Assembly (NCBI RefSeq): GCF_001316105.1
Contig: NZ_BBCP01000012.1
Span: 1-50,011 of the forward strand
DNA: 50,011 bases
Source: Thermogymnomonas acidicola JCM 13583
GTDB taxonomy: Archaea > Thermoplasmatota > Thermoplasmata > Thermoplasmatales > Thermoplasmataceae
Direction: 5' to 3'
Positions 39,157 to 47,463 of the stretch are shown piece by piece. The stretch's first letter is position 1. The number at the start of each line of letters is the position of its first letter. Made by a program: the position numbers and the translations under genes. The notes beneath the pieces were generated by a model. That model was not told the DNA's origin and searched no databases. It was given only the letters and a program-made list of their open reading frames with translations.

Positions 39157-40947
39157 ATGAAAACGATGCTCTTCTCCGAAGCTACAGAGGTCTTTGAGAA
39201 AATGTCCAGGACCACGAAGAGGCTCGAGCTCACCTCACTCCTCTCCGAGCTTTTGAAGCGGGCAGGAGACGACCTTGAATACCTTGTATACCTGGTGCAG
39301 GGAAAGCTCCTTCCTGACTACAGGGGGGGCGTTGAGCTGGGCATGGCGGAGCAGCTCATCCTCCGTGCACTGTCGGAGGTCTCCTCGCTGGACGGCGAGG
39401 AAATAGAGGAGATGTACAGGAAGACAGGTGACCTTGGCGAGCTCGCAGGCCAGGTTGTCTCCTCAAGGGCCCAGGGCACCCTTTTCAGGCAGGAGCTCAC
39501 CGTCAAATATGTGTACGATTCGCTCATGAAGGTCGCGACGTCGAGCGGGCAGGGCAGCATCAGGGTAAAGATGTCGATATACAAGGACCTCATAATGAAC
39601 TCCGACCCAAGGGATGCGGTTTACATAACAAGGATAATAAACGGGAAGCTGAGGCTCGGCGTTTCCGATGCGACCATACTTGATGCCCTCACGCTCTCCT
39701 TCGCGGAGCCGGGCCTGAGGGATGGGGGGGTATCTGAAGCCTATAACTTCTACCCGGACCTTGCATATATAGCGCGGCTCCTGAGGGAGGGTAGGATAGA
39801 TGATGTACTGAAAATAGGCCCGCAGCCAGGTGTCCCGGTGAAGGTAATGCTGGCGGAGAGGCTGAGCAGCGTCCATGAGATCATGGAGAAGATGGGCGGG
39901 AGGGCCGCATTCGAGTTCAAGTATGACGGCATAAGGGTGCAGGTGCACGTCTTCGGTGGGCAGGTCCGCATATTCTCCAGGGGGCCTGGAGGAGACCACC
40001 GGCCAGTTCCCGGACATCGTCAGGGCCGTAAAGGAGGAGGTGAAGGTGGAGAGCGCCATACTTGACGGCGAAGCAGTGCCAGTTAACCCTGAGACGGGTG
40101 AGATCTACCCTTTCCAGGTGGTTTCACAGAGGCGCGGGAGGAAACATGACCTGGAGAGGGTGAGCGAGGAGGTACCGATAGTGGTCTTCTTCTTCGACAT
40201 CATATACCTGAACGGTAGGCAGCTCCACAGGGAGGCCTATGGGGGGGAGAGGAGGAGGCTCCTCAGGGAAACGGTCAGGGAGAGCGAGAGGCTCAGGATA
40301 GCGAGGACACTTGTTTCCTCAGACGAGGGGGGGGAGGTGGAGAGGTTCTTCAACGAGAGCATAGAGTACGGATGCGAGGGCCTCGTGGCGAAGAGCCTCT
40401 CCGAAAACTCAATTTACAGGGCAGGAGCCAGGGGGTGGCTCTGGATCAAGCTGAAACGGGACTATGAGGCGGAGATGAGCGACTCGCTTGACCTGGTGGT
40501 TGTGGGCGCATTTAGTGGCCACGGCCGCAGGGGGGGAGGCACGTACGGGGGGGCACTCCTCATGGCCGCTTACGACCAGGAGAAGGACGAGTTTGTGACC
40601 GTCTGCAAGCTGGGCTCTGGCTTCAACGACGAGATGCTCTTCTCCCTCCCGAAGATGTTCCAGCAGCTGGTCACAAAGGAAAAGCCGGCAAGGGTGAACT
40701 CGATCATGGAACCGGACTTCTGGATCTACCCCTCAGTGGTGCTGGAGGTCAGGGGGGGGCAGAGATCACGCTCAGCCCGGTGCACACCTGCGCCATGGGC
40801 ACGGTCGCTAGGGACTCCGGCCTGGCGCTGAGGTTCCCACGCTTTACCGGAAAGATCAGAAACGATAAGAAGCCTGAAGACGCAACCAGCGTAATGGAGA
40901 TCCTGGAAATGTTCAGGAGCCAGAAAAAGAAATCAGTGGGCGAGTAG
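39157..40947 (+). CDS. lig: ATP-dependent DNA ligase (frameshifted)
   Basis: The replicative DNA ligase of archaea, about 590 aa. The N-terminal DNA-binding domain starts with T-T-K-R-L-E-L-T near residue 17. The nucleotidyl-transfer lysine is in F-E-F-K-Y-D-G-I-R near residue 255. Motif III ([12 protein letters not shown]), motif IV (C-E-G-L-V-A-K) and motif V (W-I-K-L-K) follow in order. Frame breaks near 39985 (between S-R-G and L-E-E-T) and at the G8 run 40752-40759. ATG 39157 is chosen because the usual domain begins seven residues later. It ends one base before the convergent SSB gene. Confidence 0.93.
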
Positions 40948-40948
40948 T

Positions 40949-41412
40949 TCACTCGTCCTCGTTGTCGTAGTTCCTTCTGTCGAAGGAGCCGTTTCTCCTC
41001 CCCCCCTCGAACCTCCTCGGGCCGCTCCTGTAGTGGCCGCCGTTCCTGAACTGGGCTCGTACTCCTTCTCGCTCATGTCGAGTTCCTCGTTCACTTCATC
41101 GACGGCCTCCGGGCCCTCCTTTATGGAGCCGTACTTGCCCACATTGAGCCTCATGTGGCCCTTGACCAGGGTTATGTAGCCGTTGTCGATGTATATGGTC
41201 TGTCCCTGGGAAGCCTGACTTGCCTGGTCACCCCAGAGCGACAGCGTTATCTTCCCCGTGTCGTCTGCGATCACGACTTCGGTCACGGACTTTTCCTCGC
41301 CGAACCTGGTCTGGATCACCTTTGGCTCACCGACGTTCAAAACCTTCCCCCCCAAAACATTGACCCTTCTGGATGAAGGGCTCAGGTCCTTTATCTTGGT
41401 CACACCTTCCAT
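40949..41412 (-). CDS. ssb: single-stranded DNA-binding protein, one OB fold (frameshifted tail)
   Basis: An archaeal SSB/RPA-like protein with one OB fold (residues 5-110): V-T-K-I-K-D-L-S-P then V-T-E-V-V-I-A-D-D-T-G-K-I-T-L-S-L-W-G, and N-G-Y-I-T-L-V-K-G. After frame correction at about 41050 and at the C6 run near 41000, the tail is rich in Gly, Arg and Asn and ends with an acidic N-E-D-E, the protein-interaction tip usual for SSB. The uncorrected frame shows a Thr/Ser-rich tail instead. The gene converges with DNA ligase with a one-base gap, so the two replication/repair genes are neighbours. Confidence 0.87.
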
Positions 41413-41432
41413 TCCTATTCTTCCTCTGTTTG

Positions 41433-41444
41433 GTTTTTATAATT
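41433..41444 (-). promoter_or_regulatory. TATA box for SSB
   Basis: AATTATAAAAAC on the minus strand, 21-32 bases before ATG 41412. Confidence 0.55.
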
Positions 41445-41547
41445 CAACCATGTATGTGCAGTGACTATTTAACCTTATGGTATCTCTCCCTTCTGCGCAT
41501 CCGGACTGGCATGGCTGGCCACCATGGAGCTGGTACGGCAGCGTACA

Positions 41548-42384
41548 CTAGATCCCATCCAGGCCCTCGATCCTCTTCCTGATGCCAAGCAGCCATGGAA
41601 TCGCATCAGTTATGAACGAGGGCCCGTGGTGCGCAAGGAAGTCCAGCTTCCCGGGAGTTATGAAGACGTTCCCCTTCCTGAAGGCCCTGGTCTGTGCCAG
41701 CCCCCTCCTCCTCATCTCGGCCTCGAACTCCTCTCGCTTGAAGTTCGAGAACATCTTCGGCTCGTATATTATGACCTCCGGGTCGATGGCAGCGGTCTCC
41801 GCATCGTCTGGCTTCAGCCACTCGCTGTCCCTCCTGCCGTAGACGGACTCAAAGCCGCAAAGGTGCAGGGCATCAGTTATGTAGCTGCCTATGCCGAAGG
41901 AGACCGGGCCCCCCAGGTCGATCTCCACGTACGCGGGAATGCGCTCGCCATCGTACGGATCGGGCATGCTGCCCTCAAGCCTGCACATGAGGTCCATGGC
42001 CTGCACAGGGCAGCCCAGGACGGCACCGACCCTCTTCACCATGTCGAGGATTCCGGGAACGCTAGAGGGCAGTTCCAGGGTGAAGGTGGTGAACTCCCTG
42101 GAGACCTCCTCCATGGACCTTGCCTGGTAGCCTGAAACCGCGAGTATCAGGTCAGGCCTCACCTCCCTGAGGACCTCTGGCCTGGCATGCGAGTAACTCC
42201 CGACCCTCCTTACCCTCTTTGCTTCTTCCGGCCTCTGGCAGAAGGCCGATACGCCGACAAGCCTCGAGCCCTGCCCCCCCAGCATAAATACCGTCTCCGT
42301 TATTGCAGGACTCAGGCTAACTATCCTCTCAGGGTGCTCGGGCAGTTCCCTTGGCCTGAACACCGGCTCATAGAACACAGGCAC
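41548..42384 (-). CDS. periplasmic-binding-fold protein (BtuF/FepB-like) without signal peptide
   Basis: A 278-aa intact protein of the helical-backbone metal/cobalamin receptor fold. R-I-V-S-L-S-P-A-I-T-E-T-V-F-M-L-G is the usual start of the first lobe, then P-D-L-I-L-A-V-S-G near residue 80, and the second lobe follows with I-D-P-E-V-I-I-Y-E-P near 200. No signal peptide or membrane anchor precedes the domain, and no permease or ATPase gene is near. It may bind a corrinoid or iron chelate inside the cell, or the true N-terminus may be lost. It lies 62 bases after a DsrE gene on the same strand. Confidence 0.78.
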   Translation of the reverse strand: MPVFYEPVFRPRELPEHPERIVSLSPAITETVFMLGGQGSRLVGVSAFCQRPEEAKRVRRVGSYSHARPEVLREVRPDLILAVSGYQARSMEEVSREFTTFTLELPSSVPGILDMVKRVGAVLGCPVQAMDLMCRLEGSMPDPYDGERIPAYVEIDLGGPVSFGIGSYITDALHLCGFESVYGRRDSEWLKPDDAETAAIDPEVIIYEPKMFSNFKREEFEAEMRRRGLAQTRAFRKGNVFITPGKLDFLAHHGPSFITDAIPWLLGIRKRIEGLDGI

Positions 42385-42446
42385 ATGACGGGATGAAAAC
42401 GTGGGAGAAAAAGATCGTTGTCCAGGATTGCAGCAATTTGGCCATC

Positions 42447-42799
42447 CTAGAACGTCATGACAGCGTATCCCTGCTTGATGTAGTTGGCGATGACAGGGCC
42501 CACGGGCTCCATGGGTATACTCTTCTGCAGGAGCAGGTCCTTTATCCCATTGTTTTCAGCGACCCTGGAACATGCAAGGACGTTTATGCCGGCATCCCTC
42601 AGGTTCTTGACCCCCCCGGCCTCGAACTCCTTGTCCCCCCCTGAGGCAATGGCCTTCTCGCTCGGGCCGAAGAATATGACCTTCACGTCGCTGAACAGGC
42701 CCCCCCCTTCTTCGTGTTCGCTGCGAAGTTCATGCCCGATATGGCCTTCTCCTTGCCCTCCATGCCGGAGGATATTATGACGAGAACCTTGTCCGTCAT
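42447..42799 (-). CDS. DsrE-family protein (frameshifted)
   Basis: A small soluble protein of the DsrE/DsrF-like fold, often involved in sulfur relay. It starts V-L-V-I-I-S-S-G near residue 5. After the break it continues L-F-S-D-V-K-V-I-F-F-G-P-S-E-K, and one cysteine lies in N-V-L-A-C-S-R-V near residue 77, the position of the reactive Cys in many members. The break is at the C8 run 42700-42707. ATG 42799 is used because the frame then begins the first strand. Two C7 runs add Gly near D-K-E-F-E and G-V-K-N. A link to the tusA operon 14 kb away is possible but unproven. Confidence 0.78.
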
Positions 42800-42872
42800 A
42801 TGTGTGCATTGGAGGCCACTAGATAAACTTATACCGTCATCCGGGTAGCAGGGTCTCAGAGCCTGCCAGGTG

Positions 42873-43400
42873 ATGGGAAAAAAGGTTAAGGTGGAACCCA
42901 TGACAATCACCATGGTGGAGATCGACGAGGTCAGGATAGATTTCCCGCAGGGCTGCAACGTGATACTGGGGGGGTACTCGCACTTCATCAAGACCGTGGA
43001 AGACCTCTACGAGATAGTGTCATCATCCGTTCCAGGAGCAAAGTTTGGCCTGGCCTTCTCCGAGGCATCCGGAGACAGGCTGATCAGGTACGAGGGCACC
43101 GACCAGGAACTCATCAACGTTGCAGTGGAGAACCTGAAGCGGGTGTCGGCGGGCCACACCTTCATGGTAGTGCTGAGGAATGCATATCCAATCAACGTGC
43201 TGAACGCAGTCAAGATGTGCCAGGAGGTGGGATCAGTGTTCGCGGCCACTGCGAACCCACTGAGCGTGATAGTGGCAAGGACTGAGCGCGGCAACGGAGT
43301 CCTCGGAGTCGTTGACGGCTACTCGCCCCTTGGCGTCGAGGGAGAGGAGCACAGGAGAAAGAGAAAAGAATTGCTTAGGAATATAGGTTACAAGCTCTGA
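42873..43400 (+). CDS. adenosine-specific kinase family protein (DUF355 type)
   Basis: An intact 175-aa protein of the family named adenosine-specific kinase. The conserved text is [15 protein letters not shown] near residue 50 and [14 protein letters not shown] near residue 120, with [11 protein letters not shown] close to the end. The G7 run near 42968 adds one Gly at L-G-G-Y. Members are found mainly in archaea; a biochemical role beyond nucleoside binding is uncertain. GTG directly before ATG is an alternative start. tRNA-Arg begins five bases after its stop. Confidence 0.85.
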   Translation: MGKKVKVEPMTITMVEIDEVRIDFPQGCNVILGGYSHFIKTVEDLYEIVSSSVPGAKFGLAFSEASGDRLIRYEGTDQELINVAVENLKRVSAGHTFMVVLRNAYPINVLNAVKMCQEVGSVFAATANPLSVIVARTERGNGVLGVVDGYSPLGVEGEEHRRKRKELLRNIGYKL

Positions 43401-43405
43401 CGGGG

Positions 43406-43478
43406 GGGCTCGTGGTGTAACGGATCATCATTTAGGCCTCCGGAGCCTACGATCCGGGTTCGAATCCCGGCGAGCCCG
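43406..43478 (+). tRNA. tRNA-Arg (anticodon CCG)
   Basis: A 73-base cloverleaf: acceptor GGGCTCG pairs with CGAGCCC, the anticodon stem TAGGC/GCCTA holds loop CTCCGGA (anticodon CCG), and the T arm is CCGGG/CCCGG around TTCGAAT. The base after the acceptor is G, as usual for tRNA-Arg. The D arm is short (three pairs). The 5' end falls inside a G7 run, so only the last three G belong to the acceptor. Confidence 0.92.
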
Positions 43479-43611
43479 TCTCCATTTTTGGAATAGAGAG
43501 GAGAATGCGGAAGGTGCAGGCACGCACTGGGGGGGAAGGTATAGCCTTTCACTTTCTGGATTCCCCCCCTGTACCCTGGTTTTTTTATCCACGCCTTGCG
43601 TTACCAGTGCG

Positions 43612-44813
43612 ATGATATTCAGGGCAGAGTCTTCGATGGGGAGACCGTGCTGGAAAGGGCGGAGGTATCCGTGAACGAGGCAAGCGGCGAGATCGAGTAC
43701 GTTGATGAGACCAGGCAGGGCACGAACCAGGTGAACGGTAAGGCCATTGACAGGGACATCACGGTACTGCCGGGACTCATAGATACGCACATACACTTCT
43801 TCGGGACCGCATCGCATGACCTCGCTGACTGGGTTCTGGAGCCTGTGGAGGTACTGGTCGTGAACAGCGTCAACGATGCCAGGCACCTCATACGCGCTGG
43901 GTTCACCACTGTCAGGACGCTGGGTGATAAGGTTTCGCTGGGCCTGAGCAGGGCGGAGAAGGTCGGATCGCTGTACGGCCCCCCCAGGATAGTCTCCGCA
44001 GGCTTTTCCATAGCGGAGACCGGTGGGGGGGACGACGACCCCAAGTTCCTCCCTTACGAGGTGGCGAAGGCCCTCTCATATTCCTATTACTGCGATGGCC
44101 CGTGGGAGTGCAGGAAGGCCGTCAGGCTCAACATTCGTAACGGGGGGGCGGAGGCCATCAAGGCCTATGCCTCCAGGAGCTTTGTGGGTGGTGGGCAGAT
44201 AAAGCCGGAGCTGACTGTGGAGGAGCTGTCGGCCATAGCGGAGGAGGCGCACAGGGCCCACCTAAAAGCGGCCGCACACGCCTACGGCGAGGAGGCCATC
44301 AGGAACACGGTGGATGCCGGCTTTGACAGTGTTGAGCATGGCCTGGGCCTGACGGAGGACCTCGCGGAGGAGATACGGAAACGGGGGGGCATGTTTTACA
44401 CTCCCACGCTCTCTGCATACATGAGGGAGCGCAGAGACAGGGTCCCATACAGGGACGAGATGATCGAGAGGCACATCTCCAGGGAGATGGAGATCGCAAC
44501 AGGGGGGGTGGGCCTCAGGATAGCCTGCGGTACAGACTACGTGGGCACAAGGACGGAACCACACGGTATGAACTACCGCGAAGTCCTGTACCTGCAGAGG
44601 TATCTCGGGCCAGTTGGCGCTCTGAGGGCCGCCACGTCCACAGCTGCCGACTGCATAGGCAGGCCAGACCTGGGCCGCCTGGCCAGGGGCAAGAGGGGAG
44701 ACATCGTTGTGGTGAGCGGCGACCCCCCCACAAAGGACGCATCGAACCTGGAGCCAGACAGGATCCTCTTTGTGGCAAAGTCCGGGAAGACAATGTTGGA
44801 ACGCGGTGCCTGA
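43612..44813 (+). CDS. amidohydrolase family protein (prolidase/imidazolonepropionase-like)
   Basis: A metal-dependent hydrolase of about 400 aa. Metal ligands appear in order: D-T-H-I-H-F near residue 65, a Lys in A-I-K-A-Y-A-S near 190 where the carbamylated Lys lies in this class, His of A-A-A-H-A-Y near 225, His of S-V-E-H-G-L near 247, and Asp of A-C-G-T-D-Y near 315. The substrate is probably a dipeptide or a cyclic amide, by family. Near 43623 a G appears to be missing (AGGGC for AGGGGC), so the true start is likely ATG 43612; the uncorrected frame begins a few residues earlier with unrelated text. Five or more G7 runs add Gly. Confidence 0.85.
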
Positions 44814-44840
44814 TGCCCTTCTGCCCATTCCCGGTGCATT

Positions 44841-44868
44841 TTCCAGGGGGGGCCCGGTACCCCTGGAA
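44841..44868. terminator. perfect 9-bp hairpin between convergent genes
   Basis: TTCCAGGGG (44841-44849) and CCCCTGGAA (44860-44868) pair fully around a ten-base loop. It sits between the ends of the amidohydrolase and merA genes, where a bidirectional transcription end is expected. The G7 run overlaps its left arm. Confidence 0.45.
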
Positions 44869-44935
44869 TACCGGTATCAGTGCCCACGTGGAAGGCAACG
44901 TGGCCCACGGAGGGCGGGTGCATGTCCCTGTGCAC

Positions 44936-46392
44936 TCACTCCACACAGCATGACATCCTGGATATATCACGTGCAAACGCCTGCGCTGCCAGTTTTATGC
45001 CCTCAGAGATAGAGGGGGGGAATATGTGGGCCGTGGAGATGATGTCGTCCGTTGTGTAGCCGTACTTCACCGCATAGGCTCCCTCCGTGATTATGTCCGT
45101 GGCGTTCGGTGCCAGCGCATGGACCCCCCAACAATCCTGCCGCTGTTCGGGTCAATGACGATCTTGATCATTCCACCACCCTCTCCCATTATTGTCGCCT
45201 TCGTGAGCTGTGACAGGGGGGGCAGGACCCTGCAGGAACAGGCGCCTGCCATTTTCGAGTACTCCTCCTCCGTAACACCGACACCGGCGACCTGCGGGTA
45301 GGTGAAGACGGCCCATGGGGGGGTGGAACTGTAGTCTATCCTCATGTCATCGCCGAACATGTTGCTCACCGCAACCACACCTTCCCTTGCTGCCAGGGTC
45401 TCGAGGTACATCTTCTTGGAGACGCAGTCACCCGCAGCGTATATACCCTCTCTGGACGTCCTCATGTCCGTTCCAGTCATAATGTATCCAGCCCTGTCAG
45501 TCTTGACACCGGCAGCCTCCAGGTTGAGTGCATCTGTGTTCGGGACCCTGCCTGTGGCAACCAGTACCTCATCCACCTCTATTTCCTCGGTGCCCCCCCT
45601 GTGTGTCAGCACCTTCACAGCCTTCCTCTCTCCCTTCTTACTCACACTCATGACCCTGGCCTTGAGGTAGAACCTCATGCCCTCCTCTTCCAGCCTCTTC
45701 AGTACAGCATCTCCTATCTCGGGTTCCGTCTGCGGGAGGAGCCTTTCCATGGCCTCAACCACAGTGACCTCGGAACCAAGGTGGGCAAGGGCCTGCCCGA
45801 TCTCGAGGCCTATGGCACCGCCTCCTATTACGAGGAACGAGGCCGGTAGGCGGTCCAGGTCCCACACGGTATCGCTTGTCAGGAATCCGGACTCGCGCAA
45901 ACCATCTATGCTGGGCACTGAGGGCCGTGAGCCGGTGGCTATGAGTATGTTGGGCGCAGATGCCCTGGCCTTGACACTGCCACTGGCGTCATAGATCTCA
46001 ACAGTCCTGCCATCTAGGAACCTGGCCTTCCCCCCCTCTATTGCTGTGACGTTATCGTATGCCTCGATGACATTCACATATTTCTTTTCCCTCGCTTCCC
46101 TGACGTAGGACCTGAGGCCATCCATGATCCTACTGAAGTCGTAGTTCACCTGCGAGGGCACTATGCCCTCAATCCTGGGGGTGCTGCGGGTAGTACACTG
46201 AATGGGATGCTTCCAGGAGGTACTTTGAGGGGACGCAGCCCACATTTACGCATGTCCCTCCTATTTTCCCGTAACCCACCATGCCTATGCTCATCTGCCC
46301 GCCGCTGAGCTCCGAGGCCTTTATCGCTGCTGAGAAGGAGGCCGCCCCCCCCACCCGATGATGAGTAGGTCGAAGTTCTCTTCCTTAACCAT
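44936..46392 (-). CDS. merA: mercuric reductase MerA (frameshifted)
   Basis: The FAD/NADPH enzyme that reduces Hg(II) to volatile Hg(0). The redox pair is in [13 protein letters not shown] near residue 45, the NAD motif [10 protein letters not shown] near 175 and A-A-G-D-C near 300. The chain ends with the C-terminal vicinal cysteine pair in M-S-C-C-V-E, which separates MerA from lipoamide dehydrogenase. Frame breaks: near 46345 (C8), near 46185-46205 and near 45120 (C6). No N-terminal metal-binding domain is fused; a separate gene for such a domain lies directly upstream. ATG 46392 gives the usual flavin fold at once. Confidence 0.9.
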
Positions 46393-46403
46393 CCCGGGTC
46401 ACC

Positions 46404-46637
46404 TCACCTCTCCGTCACAATCGCACGGTACCTGTACGGCTGCCGGAACACCCTGGCCCTCAGTATTTCCTCAGGCCTCACCATATCTGGATCGATGTAG
46501 ACCTGAGCCTTCCCGTCCTTCAGCAATACATCTGCCCTGACTACTCCGGGTACCTCCTCTATGCCCTTCCTCACCGTCAAAACACACTCATCGCAGGTCA
46601 TTCCGAAGATCCTTATCTCGACCCTCCTGGGTTCCAT
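46404..46637 (-). CDS. merP: heavy-metal-associated domain protein (MerP-like)
   Basis: A 77-aa intact protein consisting of one HMA domain. The metal site G-M-T-C-D-E-C-V lies near residue 13 and the beta-alpha-beta pattern continues to the end. There is no signal peptide, so it is probably a cytoplasmic Hg(II) or copper carrier that hands metal to MerA, whose gene begins 11 bases later. It takes the place of the NmerA domain that is fused in many MerA proteins. An ATATTAAGG element about 20 bases upstream of ATG 46637 is a probable promoter. Confidence 0.86.
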   Translation of the reverse strand: MEPRRVEIRIFGMTCDECVLTVRKGIEEVPGVVRADVLLKDGKAQVYIDPDMVRPEEILRARVFRQPYRYRAIVTER

Positions 46638-46639
46638 AA

Positions 46640-46904
46640 CTGGTCATTACACTTGCCTTAATATAGGGGAAAGTAAAGATTCCTTTACCTGTAGCCTGAC
46701 CTCTGGCACCTGGCCATTGAACACACACCACAGCAGGCGTTGGGTTCAAGGCGCCACTGCGCAGCCCCCGGTCTTCCACGTCTACTGTGACTGGGTCAAG
46801 GCCAATATGGAGGGCGATCGGGCTCACGGGAAAAAGGCCGTACTGTGCGGGTAGACAATAAGGGCCGTGAGGGTCTAGATACAGGGCAGGGATGAAAACC
46901 AGAT
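46640..46904. other. intergenic, no gene seen
   Basis: Contains the divergent-side promoter of merP at its left end and GC-rich sequence to the right. Open frames on both strands lack protein-like pattern. Nothing else is recognised. Confidence 0.4.
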
Positions 46905-46977
46905 TGCGGGTGCCGGGATTTGGACCCGGGGCACGAGCTTGGCAAGCTCGCGTGTTACCAGGCTACACCACACCCGC
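46905..46977 (-). tRNA. tRNA-Gly (anticodon GCC)
   Basis: On the minus strand the acceptor GCGGGTG pairs with CACCCGC, and the anticodon stem CGAGC/GCTCG holds loop TTGCCAA (anticodon GCC). The T arm is CCGGG/CCCGG around TCCAAAT, and the base after the acceptor is A. Length is 73 bases. Confidence 0.92.
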
Positions 46978-46989
46978 TCAGCAGTCTGA

Positions 46990-47250
46990 TAGCTAAGATC
47001 AAATTAATTTTATGCTAACACGCCAGCATGGCCCGGGGGTTCGGGAAAGCTGTGCGGCATTACCCTGGGGGTAAGGGTAGCGCAGTGAATGGTTGTCCGA
47101 AGTGAGGTTGGCTTCAGAGGCACGCCCTCTGGACTGAACGAGCGCCATAAACAGGGGCCACATGTCAACGGGTTCCGACCGGAACATTGTGCATGTTCTT
47201 AGTGAGATTAGCTACAACTCCCATGCTATGGTTGTAGCAAAGCGGTGCCA
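46990..47250. ncRNA. candidate structured RNA between tRNA-Gly and the lipid synthase
   Basis: Four perfect stems lie in a row without a reading frame: CTGTGC/GCGCAG (47050-47055, 47080-47085, one wobble) enclosing TACCCT/AGGGTA (47061-47066, 47074-47079); CAGAGG/CCTCTG (47115-47120, 47126-47131); GTTCC/GGAAC (47172-47176, 47181-47185); and GCTACAAC/GTTGTAGC (47211-47218, 47231-47238). On the minus strand a TTTATAAGG element precedes the right end, as a promoter would, and the left end is T/A-rich. No known family core was recognised. Confidence 0.4.
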
Positions 47251-47463
47251 ACCTTATAAATCAATATATAAATATTGTGCAGGCCACATTTGTTAAGATC
47301 CCGTCTAGAATAGGTTCCATGGATGATCATCATTATTCCAGTGAGTTTGTGGTGGTTGTCAACCAACGCACTAAAACAATCTGAGAATATTTCGCTGAAT
47401 AGCATACAAAAATATTTTAATACTCTTAGTTTTCATAGTTAAAGGAAACAGGTGATTCCTGAG
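47251..47463 (+). promoter_or_regulatory. AT-rich leader region of the lipid synthase gene
   Basis: About 210 bases of AT-rich sequence with several TATA-like elements (for example ATATATAAATATTG near 47265 and AAAAATATTTTAATAC near 47408-47423). GGTGAT lies eight bases before ATG 47464, so the message has a leader. The long region may serve regulation of lipid synthesis; no operator was recognised. Confidence 0.4.
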
